DNA of 39,465 nt, taken from the NCBI RefSeq assembly GCF_000426225.1, contig NZ_AUEY01000037.1:1-39465 (forward strand), in the 5' to 3' direction. Positions within the stretch are counted from its first letter, which is position 1; every line of letters begins with the position of its first letter. A model generated the notes under the pieces. That model saw only the letters and a list, made by a program, of their open reading frames with translations. It ran no database searches and was not told where the DNA came from. The position numbers were made by a program, and so were the translations under genes. The DNA is from Desulforegula conservatrix Mb1Pa (GTDB lineage: Bacteria; Desulfobacterota; Desulfobacteria; Desulfobacterales; Desulforegulaceae). Below are positions 32,761 through 39,465 of the stretch, piece after piece.

Positions 32761-34212
32761 ATGATCAATTCAGAAAATAAAAGACGTACAAAGAATACTC
32801 AGAATCATAACAACTCAAGCCCTTCTTCATATGATCCAAGGCTTCTTGCACTTGAAGTACTCGATTATATATCCATATCAGGAGTAACAATTGATATCGC
32901 CCTTGAAAAAAAAATGACGGGTAAAAATTTATCAAGACCTGATCAGGGTTTAGCCAATGCCATTATATATGGAGTACTCAGGCACAGAGGAATGCTTGAC
33001 TGGATAGTATCATGCGCATCCACTACTGAAATTGTCAAAATCGAACCATCGGTTCTTAATATTCTTAGAATCGGTATTTTTCAGATTAAATATCTTGATC
33101 GAATTCCTGTTTCAGCCTCTGTTAACACTTCTGTTGAGCTTGCCAAAAAAATAAGAAAAAAACCTTTTATTTCTAAATTCATTAATGCTGTTTTAAGGAA
33201 ATCTGTATCCATACATGAAGGAATGCCATTTCCTGACCCTGCATTAGATGAAACAGATTATTTTTATGCAAGACATTCAATCCCCGGATGGCTGTCTTCA
33301 AGGTGGATTGCAAGGTTTGGCATTGAACAGGCTGAGGCCCTTGCTGAACATGTTAACTCCATTCCGCCATTGTCTCTTAGGGTGAATACCTTAAAAGGAG
33401 ATAGAGACAGCCTGGCTGAAAAGCTGAAAGTCGATTCAGACACAGTTGAGCTTCATAATTATTCTGAAAATGGATTAAACATTACCGGCCTTAAACAGAA
33501 TATTCAGAATCTTTTAGATTTAAATGAGGGCGTTTTTCAGGTTCAGGACGAGGCAGCCCAGATGATTGCCATTCTTCTTGATCCAAAGCCAGGAGAAAGA
33601 GTTCTCGATGCATGCTGTGGTCTTGGCGGAAAAACCGGTCATATAGGTCAAATAATGAAAAATGACGGGATCATCATTGCTTCTGATAATGATCCCAGAA
33701 AGCTTATTGAGCTTAATCAGGAAATGAAAAGACTTGGAATTACAAATGTCAGTACAATTGTTCAGGATTTTGAAAATCCTTTGGAAAATTCAAATTCAGA
33801 GTTGTTTGACAGGATACTTGTTGATGCTCCGTGCTCTGGGCTTGGAGTTTTAAGAAGAAATCCCGATGCAAAATGGACAGAAAGCAAAAAGGATCTTTCA
33901 AGATATTCAAAAAGACAAAGTCTTATACTGATAAATGCGGCAGATGCAGTAAAGCCGGGCGGCAGACTTGTATATGCTGTATGTTCATTCGAACCTGAAG
34001 AGAATCAGGACGTTGTAAGCACTTTTCTTCAAAAAAGACCTGATTATATTCTTGATGAGAATATACCGGAAATATTAAAAAAACATCCATTTAATTTGAA
34101 GGATACAGAATATGGGGATAAGTCTGGAATGATCAGGATTCTGCCACATATCGCAGGTATGGACGGTTTTTTTGCAGCGTGTTTTAAGAAGATCGATATC
34201 AAACGGAGTTAA
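32761..34212 (+). CDS. rsmB: 16S rRNA (cytosine-967-C5)-methyltransferase
   Basis: RsmB methylates C967 of 16S rRNA. The 483 residues comprise a NusB-like RNA-binding N-domain (about 24-160, with LANAIIYGVLRHRGMLDWIV and ILRIGIFQI) and a Rossmann methyltransferase. The SAM motif is VLDACCGLGGKTGHI, the catalytic block is LVDAPCSGLGVLRRNPDAKW, and the second cysteine lies in YAVCSFEPEENQ. The protein is longer than E. coli RsmB mainly through N-terminal and linker residues. fmt-rsmB is a very common gene pair, and rpe follows three bases after the stop. Confidence 0.94.
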   Translation: MINSENKRRTKNTQNHNNSSPSSYDPRLLALEVLDYISISGVTIDIALEKKMTGKNLSRPDQGLANAIIYGVLRHRGMLDWIVSCASTTEIVKIEPSVLNILRIGIFQIKYLDRIPVSASVNTSVELAKKIRKKPFISKFINAVLRKSVSIHEGMPFPDPALDETDYFYARHSIPGWLSSRWIARFGIEQAEALAEHVNSIPPLSLRVNTLKGDRDSLAEKLKVDSDTVELHNYSENGLNITGLKQNIQNLLDLNEGVFQVQDEAAQMIAILLDPKPGERVLDACCGLGGKTGHIGQIMKNDGIIIASDNDPRKLIELNQEMKRLGITNVSTIVQDFENPLENSNSELFDRILVDAPCSGLGVLRRNPDAKWTESKKDLSRYSKRQSLILINAADAVKPGGRLVYAVCSFEPEENQDVVSTFLQKRPDYILDENIPEILKKHPFNLKDTEYGDKSGMIRILPHIAGMDGFFAACFKKIDIKRS

Positions 34213-34215
34213 TAA

Positions 34216-34872
34216 ATGAAAAAGCTAATAGCACCATCAATTCTGTCTGCGGATTTTACGCGTCTTGGAGATGATATTAAGGCTGTGGACAATGCAGGAG
34301 CCGACTGGATACATATAGATGTTATGGATGGCCAGTTTGTCCCCAATATCAGTTATGGGCCAATAATTGTCGAAGCCGCCAAAAAGGTTACGAATCTTCC
34401 CCTTGATGTTCATCTCATGATTGTTAAGCCTGATCTGAGGATCCCTGATTTTGTTAGTGCTGGAGCTGATCTCATATCTGTCCACGCTGAAGCTTGTATT
34501 CATTTGAACAGGACTCTTCAGCTTATTAAAGAATCAGGTGTAAAGGCAGGCGTTGCCCTGAATCCTGCGACATCACTTTCAACAATAGAGTGGTCCCTCG
34601 ACTATCTTGATTTTGTTCTGATAATGAGTGTGAACCCTGGCTTCGGCGGGCAGAAATTCATCAAGTCAAGCATAGAGAAAATAAGTGCTCTTAAAAAAAT
34701 GATAGATGACCGTGGTCTTGATATAAGAATTCAGGTTGACGGCGGAGTCAATAATTCAACCATCAAGGAAATAAGCTCTGCCGGAGCCGATGTCTTTGTT
34801 GCAGGATCCGCTATTTTCGGAACTTCCAATTATACCCAAACCATTTCAGAAATGAGAAAAAATGCAGGTTAG
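34216..34872 (+). CDS. rpe: Ribulose-phosphate 3-epimerase
   Basis: Rpe interconverts ribulose-5-phosphate and xylulose-5-phosphate in the pentose phosphate pathway. The 218 residues form a TIM barrel with APSILSADFTRLGDDI, the metal-binding HIDVMDGQFVPNISYG, LPLDVHLMI, VMSVNPGFGGQKFI-type segment (IMSVNPGFGGQ), and QVDGGVNNSTI. It is the last gene of the fmt-rsmB-rpe unit; no clear terminator is seen after it. Confidence 0.97.
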   Translation: MKKLIAPSILSADFTRLGDDIKAVDNAGADWIHIDVMDGQFVPNISYGPIIVEAAKKVTNLPLDVHLMIVKPDLRIPDFVSAGADLISVHAEACIHLNRTLQLIKESGVKAGVALNPATSLSTIEWSLDYLDFVLIMSVNPGFGGQKFIKSSIEKISALKKMIDDRGLDIRIQVDGGVNNSTIKEISSAGADVFVAGSAIFGTSNYTQTISEMRKNAG

Positions 34873-34935
34873 TTTTTTAAAAAAGTCTGAGAGATCATAA
34901 AATTGACGTCGCTGTTTATCTGGTGAGTGTCAAAT

Positions 34936-35000
34936 TGCCGCAAAAAGTCCGATTTCTGTCATTCCGGCGCAGGCCGGAATCCAGAAACGTCTGAAAATAC
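34936..35000 (-). repeat. Palindromic dispersed repeat (family 2), copy 2
   Basis: Read on the minus strand it matches 1709-1775 almost base for base: TTTTCAGACGTTTCTGG, then the ATTCCGGCCTGCGCCGGAAT palindrome, then GACAGAAATCGGACTTTTTG. Confidence 0.85.
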
Positions 35001-35135
35001 AATAATGCCTATCCTTGTATGGTCAATTTCCCATCAAAAAAACAGAATTTTTGATTTTAGAATTTAGATTGATGATTGATGCAACCAGACCAATAGTTCA
35101 AAATTCATCGATCAAAAATCGAAAATCATGAACCT

Positions 35136-35175
35136 ACGGCGGGCCGCTTTTTGAAAAAAGCTCCGCAAAACCTTT
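35136..35175 (-). repeat. Dispersed core repeat, minus-strand copy near the alkyltransferase
   Basis: Read on the minus strand: AAAGGTTTTGCGGAGC, T6, C, A5, GCGGCCCGCCGTAGG. It lies 20 bases beyond the stop of the alkyltransferase gene. Confidence 0.8.
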
Positions 35176-35196
35176 CTCTTTAAAAAAAGGTTTAGC

Positions 35197-35979
35197 TTAC
35201 GCCCCAGTAATGGCGGTTTCGTAAACAAGCATTGCAAGTTTTTTTGCGGGGCCTCCGTTAAAACCGCCTAATGCACCTGATTTTGGCATGACTCTGTGGC
35301 AGGGCACAAGGTAGCCAAGAGGGTTGTCTCCCACGGCATTGCCAACGGCCCTTGAGGCCTTTGGCCTGTCTATCTCTGACGCGATCTGGCCGTATGAGAT
35401 TTTCCCTCTTAAAGGGATTCTTGCGATGGTTTTCCACACCATAATCTGGAAATCAGTTCCGATCAGATGTACTTTTATACTGTTTTTTTCGTCATTTGGA
35501 ATAATTCCAAAGATCTGATTTCTTGTTTCAAGAACCATTGCATCTGATTTTACAGGAGTGCAACCGGGCCATTTTCTGGTTTTTTCTGAAATAGTCTTTT
35601 CTTCATCTTCTGAAAAATCTATGGAGCAGAGCCCTATATCGGTTAGTGTGCACACGCACCTGCCGAATTGGGTGTCGTAGGATGAATAAAAAATTCTGCC
35701 CGAATATGATCTGCTTTCAGCAATAATTTCTATGCGTTCAGGGGACTTGGAAATACCTGAAACAAATGAGGCTGGTATGCCATGGCAGATATCGAAAAAT
35801 GATTCAGGCTCAAGACCGCACCAATCGCCCATGATTTCTCGATGGGAAATCCCATTTTCATCAAGGCCTTCAGCCATAATTTTTGCTTCTCCAACCCTGT
35901 TATTGCACATAAGATCAGTCAGCTTTTCCATGCTTTGATAGCACGAAGACAAAATCCTGAAATCTTTTTTTATTTTCAT
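35197..35979 (-). CDS. Ada/Ogt-type O6-alkylguanine-DNA alkyltransferase
   Basis: This is a suicide DNA-repair protein that takes alkyl groups from guanine or thymine onto its own Cys. Of 260 residues, the C-terminal ~85 are the DNA-binding domain with IPLRGKISYGQIASEI, the arginine finger region KASRAVGNAVGDNPLG, and the acceptor C227 in PCHRVMP. The middle (about 95-165, SYDTQFGRCVCTLTDIGL) is the usual Ada/Ogt ribonuclease-like domain. Residues ~15-90 could be a degenerate AraC-like helix-turn-helix as in Ada, but I see only weak resemblance. The metal-binding Ada N-domain is absent. The start is one base after the ABC permease stop, with AAGGA upstream. Confidence 0.87.
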   Translation of the reverse strand: MKIKKDFRILSSCYQSMEKLTDLMCNNRVGEAKIMAEGLDENGISHREIMGDWCGLEPESFFDICHGIPASFVSGISKSPERIEIIAESRSYSGRIFYSSYDTQFGRCVCTLTDIGLCSIDFSEDEEKTISEKTRKWPGCTPVKSDAMVLETRNQIFGIIPNDEKNSIKVHLIGTDFQIMVWKTIARIPLRGKISYGQIASEIDRPKASRAVGNAVGDNPLGYLVPCHRVMPKSGALGGFNGGPAKKLAMLVYETAITGA

Positions 35980-35980
35980 G

Positions 35981-37018
35981 TCATTCCTTGCCCCATTTGA
36001 AGAGCAGTGATCCTATGGTCAAAAAAACAAGACTCATAAGCGCAAGTGATATCAGTTCGTATCTTATTTCATATAAACCAGAGCCATCATTCATTATTTT
36101 TCTGGCGGCTGAAATAAGGTGGTACAAGGGAAGAAATTTTGACATTGTTATAACCCATGGCTTTGCTCCCTCAAGTGAAAACCATACTCCGGAAAGGAAC
36201 ATCATGGGCCATGTTATAAAATTAAGAAGACCTTCTGCCAGCTCTTCGCTGCTAGTTTTGGAGGCGATGACAAGTCCTAGGGAAATCATTGAAAAGCCTC
36301 CGAGGGCAACAGTTATCAGAAGATCCACAAAAGATCCTCTGCATTTGAAGCCGTAGAGAAGCGAACATCCTGTATAAACTATTGATGTGGAAAATATAAT
36401 GAGAAACATTCTTGATAGCATTTGGGCTGTCAGAAACTCCCACGGTTTAAGAGGGGTGACGCTGAGTCTCTTAAGAACCCCGTTTTTTCTGTATCTGACC
36501 ACCACATAACCAACCCCGAAAAGGGCACTAAACATCATGTTCATGCCGAGGATGCCCGGGAAAAGCCATTCCTGATAAGGGATTTCCTTGCCTTCAATCT
36601 CTATTTTTATAAGCTTTTTATCCTGGTGCTGATCGGTTGATGCTGCCTCGAGAATCTTTTCGGCAATATAACCTTTGGGCGATGTTTTGCTTATCCAGTA
36701 CTTGCCGGTTGAAGGTTCAAAAATCATGTCGACTTTGTGATGGCTCAGTTTTGCAGAGGCAGAATCAAATGTTTCATAATTTAAAAACTGAAGCATTTTC
36801 ATTGATCTGAAATTTTCATAGAGTGAAGATATTTCCTGGGTATTTGGAGCAGGGCCGGTGATAGCAATTTTATAGATATCCCTTGAATTGCCTGTGAAAA
36901 TGACACCAAAACCAGCGATTATAAGAAAAGGAAATATGAAGTTCCAGCCGAGAGCCGACTTGTCCCTGAAATATTCCTTGTTCCTTGCCATAAAAAGGGT
37001 GAAAATTCTTGTAAACAT
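35981..37018 (-). CDS. ABC-2-type transporter permease
   Basis: The 345-residue protein has one N-terminal transmembrane helix (about 25-45), a large extracytoplasmic domain (about 46-150), then five helices toward the C-terminus (for example LLITVALGGFSMISLGLVIA and LLNFITWPMMFLSGVWFSLE). This is the layout of ABC-2 exporters of the YhgE/NatB/DrrB type. The pattern ITWPMMFLSGVWF before the last helices is typical. It pairs with the ATPase encoded just upstream. Cargo is unknown; drugs, lipids or ions are possible. Start and stop are each one base from neighbouring genes. Confidence 0.87.
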   Translation of the reverse strand: MFTRIFTLFMARNKEYFRDKSALGWNFIFPFLIIAGFGVIFTGNSRDIYKIAITGPAPNTQEISSLYENFRSMKMLQFLNYETFDSASAKLSHHKVDMIFEPSTGKYWISKTSPKGYIAEKILEAASTDQHQDKKLIKIEIEGKEIPYQEWLFPGILGMNMMFSALFGVGYVVVRYRKNGVLKRLSVTPLKPWEFLTAQMLSRMFLIIFSTSIVYTGCSLLYGFKCRGSFVDLLITVALGGFSMISLGLVIASKTSSEELAEGLLNFITWPMMFLSGVWFSLEGAKPWVITMSKFLPLYHLISAARKIMNDGSGLYEIRYELISLALMSLVFLTIGSLLFKWGKE

Positions 37019-37019
37019 T

Positions 37020-37904
37020 TTAGTCCCTCAATGATCTGCCGGTGAGTTTCAGGAACAGGTCTTCAAGATTCATTGACCTTACTGTAAGGGATGATAGGTT
37101 GATGTTCCTTTGCACAAGCTCCCTGATGCAGACGTCTATGTCGTTTGTGAGTATTTCTGCAAGCCCGCCTGATGATGCCCATGCAAAAGGGAAATCGTCC
37201 ATTTTGCCCCTGCTTGCACCAAGACTTATTTCAATAACTGAAGACTGACCGCATGAACTGAGAAGTTCCTTGGGGGATCCGAAAGCAATTATTTTACCCA
37301 TATCCATTATTGCGATGAGGTCACAGAGAATTTCGGCTTCTTCCATATAATGGGTCGTTAAGACCAATGTTTTGCCTTTTTTTCTGATGTCATCCACAAG
37401 ATCCCATAAATTACGTCTTGCCTGGGGATCAAGACCGGTTGTTGGCTCATCTAGAAAAACAAGCTCAGGATCGTTTGCAAGAGCCATCGCAAGGAGCAGT
37501 CTCTGTTTCTGGCCTCCTGATATTTCTCTGTTGTCCCTGTCAAGAATATCCTCAAGATGGCAGAGCTTAATGAGCTCTTCGAAGGGAGCTTTTCTCGTAT
37601 AAAGATTTCTGAATGTCCCGAGACTTTCTTTAACAGTCAGGAATGCCGGAAGGTCTGTATTCTGGAACTGAATTCCAACCTCCTGTCTGAACATTTTGCC
37701 CCTTGGTCTACCCTTATAATGGATTTCACCTGAATCAGGGGCCAGAACTCCTTCTATAACCTCAATGGATGTGGTTTTGCCTGCGCCGTTAGGGCCTAAA
37801 AGCCCGAAACATGACCCGGCAGGGATGGAGAAACTTATGCCGTTTACGGCCTTTACCCCAGGGTAGGTTTTGACCAGATTTCTGACCTCAAGAATGTCTG
37901 CCAT
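37020..37904 (-). CDS. ABC transporter ATP-binding protein
   Basis: The 294-residue ATPase carries Walker A GPNGAGKTTSIE, Q loop IQFQNTDLPAFLT, signature ISGGQKQRLLLAMAL, Walker B LVFLDEPTTGLDP and H loop LTTHYMEEAE. The region after ~220 is a C-terminal extension as in CcmA/NatA/DrrA-type exporters (DrrA-like ATPases). It energises the permease encoded next. It starts one base after the cinA stop (TAAGATG). Confidence 0.95.
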   Translation of the reverse strand: MADILEVRNLVKTYPGVKAVNGISFSIPAGSCFGLLGPNGAGKTTSIEVIEGVLAPDSGEIHYKGRPRGKMFRQEVGIQFQNTDLPAFLTVKESLGTFRNLYTRKAPFEELIKLCHLEDILDRDNREISGGQKQRLLLAMALANDPELVFLDEPTTGLDPQARRNLWDLVDDIRKKGKTLVLTTHYMEEAEILCDLIAIMDMGKIIAFGSPKELLSSCGQSSVIEISLGASRGKMDDFPFAWASSGGLAEILTNDIDVCIRELVQRNINLSSLTVRSMNLEDLFLKLTGRSLRD

Positions 37905-37905
37905 C

Positions 37906-39147
37906 TTAATTTTTTAAAACCTCTTTTCTTAACATATCAAGAGCCTGATAAGCGAATCTACGCTTGGTCATAGCCCTGTCAAAACCTGGTACGAGGAATT
38001 TTGTAGCCCTTGTTCCTGACGGGCCTGAAATCCCAATGCACACTGTCCCAACAGGTTTATCAGGTGTTCCTCCTCCAGGGCCTGCAACGCCTGTCAAAGA
38101 AAGCCCGTAGCCTGCTCCTGAAATACGTCTCACGCCTTCGGCCATTTCCATGGCAATTTTTTCATGGACAGCGCCGTATTTTTTTAATGTTTCAGGATCG
38201 ACTCCCAATACGGCAATTTTTGAAGCATTAGCATAAGTAACGGCAGAAAGGAGGAAATAATCCGAACTGCCTGGTACGCTGGTTAGCATATGACCTATGA
38301 GGCCTCCTGTACAGCTTTCAGCGACAGCGATTTTTATTTTTTTGGATTTGAGCAGATCTCCAAGAGATTCTTCCATGGATTGCCCTGATACTGAAATAAT
38401 ACTTGATCCGAATTTGTCAGATATCCATGAAAGGGCTTTTTTTGATAAAAGTTCATCATTTTTGTCTTTTTCTTCCATTGAAATTTTAATGATCACGCCA
38501 GGGGAAAGCGCCCTGAAACCGAGGCTGATTGAAGGGAAAGCTCTTTTGAACCCGGAAAGAAGCTCGTTTGCCAGGGCTTCAGCAATTCCGTGCAAGGTGA
38601 TCTTGTGTTCTATGAACCTGCTGCTGATTCCCCTTAAATTGGAAATTGTAGGTATCACACTGTTATCCATCATTTTTTTCATTTCTGATGGAACTCCGGG
38701 CAGAAAGAAAAAACGGCAGTTGTTGATCATTATTGTAAAACCAGGAGCAATGCCCGCTGTGTTCTCAATGCATGTCGCAGTTGCCGGAATATTAGCCTGC
38801 TTTCTGTTTGAAGTATTAAGCCTTGATCCGATTGTATTCAGTTTCTTAACTATAATTTCAAGTGCATCAGCACTTTCTATTAGGTCAACTCCAGCTGCTT
38901 TTGCCGCAGCTGATGCCGTGACGTCATCGGATGTGGGACCAAGGCCGCCTGTGACTATCGCTATTTCGGCCCTTGCCGCTATTTCGGTTATTACCTGTGA
39001 TATTTCAGATTCATCATCACCTGTTATACTGAATCTTGATGGTCTTATTCCTGTTTCAAGTAGTCTGCCTGAAATGTATGAAGAATTTGTGTCAGAAATA
39101 TCTCCTTTGAGTATCTCATCGCCTGTAATAAGAATTTCTGTTTTCAT
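37906..39147 (-). CDS. cinA: CinA-like protein: MoaB/MogA-like domain plus nicotinamide-nucleotide amidase domain
   Basis: The 413 residues have the CinA layout. The N-terminal molybdopterin-binding-like domain (about 1-170: EILITGDEILKGDISDTNS, IVTGGLGPTSDDVTA) hydrolyses ADP-ribose or NAD-type pyrophosphates in characterised homologues. A middle KH-like part follows, then the C-terminal PncC-type domain (about 255-410: VAESCTGGLIGHMLTSVPGS, SYANxxK-equivalent VTYANASK, and GVAGPGGGTPDKPVGTV) that deamidates NMN in pyridine-nucleotide salvage. It is the first gene of a four-gene unit with one-base spacers. No promoter is obvious upstream. Confidence 0.93.
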   Translation of the reverse strand: MKTEILITGDEILKGDISDTNSSYISGRLLETGIRPSRFSITGDDESEISQVITEIAARAEIAIVTGGLGPTSDDVTASAAAKAAGVDLIESADALEIIVKKLNTIGSRLNTSNRKQANIPATATCIENTAGIAPGFTIMINNCRFFFLPGVPSEMKKMMDNSVIPTISNLRGISSRFIEHKITLHGIAEALANELLSGFKRAFPSISLGFRALSPGVIIKISMEEKDKNDELLSKKALSWISDKFGSSIISVSGQSMEESLGDLLKSKKIKIAVAESCTGGLIGHMLTSVPGSSDYFLLSAVTYANASKIAVLGVDPETLKKYGAVHEKIAMEMAEGVRRISGAGYGLSLTGVAGPGGGTPDKPVGTVCIGISGPSGTRATKFLVPGFDRAMTKRRFAYQALDMLRKEVLKN

Positions 39148-39465
39148 GACTTTAATCCGGTAAAAACCATAAAATGTAAATTTATTGATGCAGAGCGCTC
39201 ATCCATCAATTTATTTCAAAGTAATCACTATATATGATGAAAAATATTTTTATATGATCAGAGTCTTATTGCTGCAAGATTATTCTATTTGGCAATTAAA
39301 ATAGACGCCAAGGAAAGTCTCTTTGAGAGGCCATGTTCCAGTTGAATGCTGAAATTGGAATAATTAATCATAAGTAAACCCCCGGCTCTGCCGGTGGACT
39401 CACAGAGTTTGACAGATCCTGGAATAAGAAGAAGTCTCCAATAACTGAACCGCCTAAAGTTCAAG
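39148..39465. other. Gene-free right end of the window
   Basis: No complete gene is visible. The minus strand has a frame open from the window edge to about 39290 (roughly 58 codons) that I do not recognise and that has no supporting motif. The cinA promoter should lie in the left part. A GC-rich hairpin lies near 39379-39397. Confidence 0.4.
39379..39397. repeat. GC-rich hairpin, possible mobile-element end
   Basis: CCCCCGGC, loop TCT, GCCGGTGG forms an 8-bp stem with one mismatch in otherwise AT-rich DNA. Subterminal hairpins of this kind are found at ends of IS200/IS605-like elements, but no transposase is visible before the window stops, so the assignment is a guess. Confidence 0.3.

Larger units (their letters stand above)
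34873..35196. other. Gene-free convergent stretch between rpe and the alkyltransferase
   Basis: It holds a family-2 palindromic repeat (34936-35000), an AT-rich inverted sequence around GATTTTAGAATTTAGATT and TCGATCAAAAATCGAAAATC, and a minus-strand core repeat (35136-35175). No gene is visible. Confidence 0.65.

Noticed and set aside
38297-39163. 288-residue plus-strand frame opposite cinA
   Set aside because: It is the complementary shadow of cinA, which has full family motifs; the plus-strand translation has no motif.
39290-39465. Open minus-strand frame at the right edge as a transposase fragment
   Set aside because: No family motif is recognisable and the frame contains the GC hairpin; too short to call.

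Overview
The window looks like chromosomal DNA of a Gram-negative bacterium, most likely a sulfate-reducer-type member of the Desulfobacterota (former Deltaproteobacteria). This placement is inference. It rests on an outer-membrane-type protein, a lipoprotein, the muropeptide recycling ligase Mpl, a xerC-hslV-hslU cluster whose HslV keeps a short prosequence, an RsmB with a CGLGGKTGH SAM motif, and moderately AT-rich DNA with many intergenic repeats.

Layout. (1) 1-1380: the tail of an IS1595-type transposase, then a membrane-anchored LysM protein with a clear terminator. (2) 1400-5745: a divergent block holding a Tpt1/KptA-like gene (minus) and hemL-mpl (plus), enclosed by two ~185-bp copies of a non-coding repeat in inverted orientation. 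(3) 5810-13070, all minus: an outer-membrane-type protein, a three-receiver hybrid histidine kinase, efp, a TrpF-fold protein without the usual catalytic Cys, a CCA-adding enzyme and a secreted trypsin-like protease. (4) 13206-18972, plus: coaBC, a family-4-like uracil-DNA glycosylase, a HAD hydrolase, xerC, hslV, hslU and a small PAS protein. (5) 19078-25709, plus: argB, argD, argF, argG, argH, i.e. arginine synthesis from N-acetylglutamate without argC or argJ, with gaps filled by repeats, including a 294-bp tandem duplication that copied the end of argF. (6) 25737-27663: a lipoprotein, folK and pgsA in overlapping frames, then tRNA-Gly, tRNA-Cys, tRNA-Gly. (7) 27956-34872: dedA (minus), then ribF, a UPF0104 membrane protein, def, fmt, rsmB and rpe (plus). 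(8) 35197-39147, minus: a tight operon cinA, ABC ATPase, ABC permease, Ada/Ogt-type alkyltransferase, each separated by one base. The last ~100 bases hold a GC-rich hairpin that may belong to another mobile element.

Most genes are housekeeping: tetrapyrrole, CoA, folate, flavin, phospholipid and arginine synthesis, translation initiation and elongation, rRNA and tRNA maturation, proteolysis and DNA repair. No phage, CRISPR array or recognisable defence island is visible. The unusual material is (a) a dense set of dispersed intergenic repeats (nine copies of one ~45-bp core, one long inverted pair, one tandem duplication, a second palindromic family and a hairpin-bounded element) and (b) three family members with altered active-site positions: Tpt1-like, TrpF-like and UDG4-like.

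Several starts were moved inward from the longest frame where a Shine-Dalgarno sequence and family length agreed: hemL, the TrpF-like gene, cca, hslU, argD, argF, argG, dedA and ribF. All function calls come from reading motifs by eye; no database search was run.
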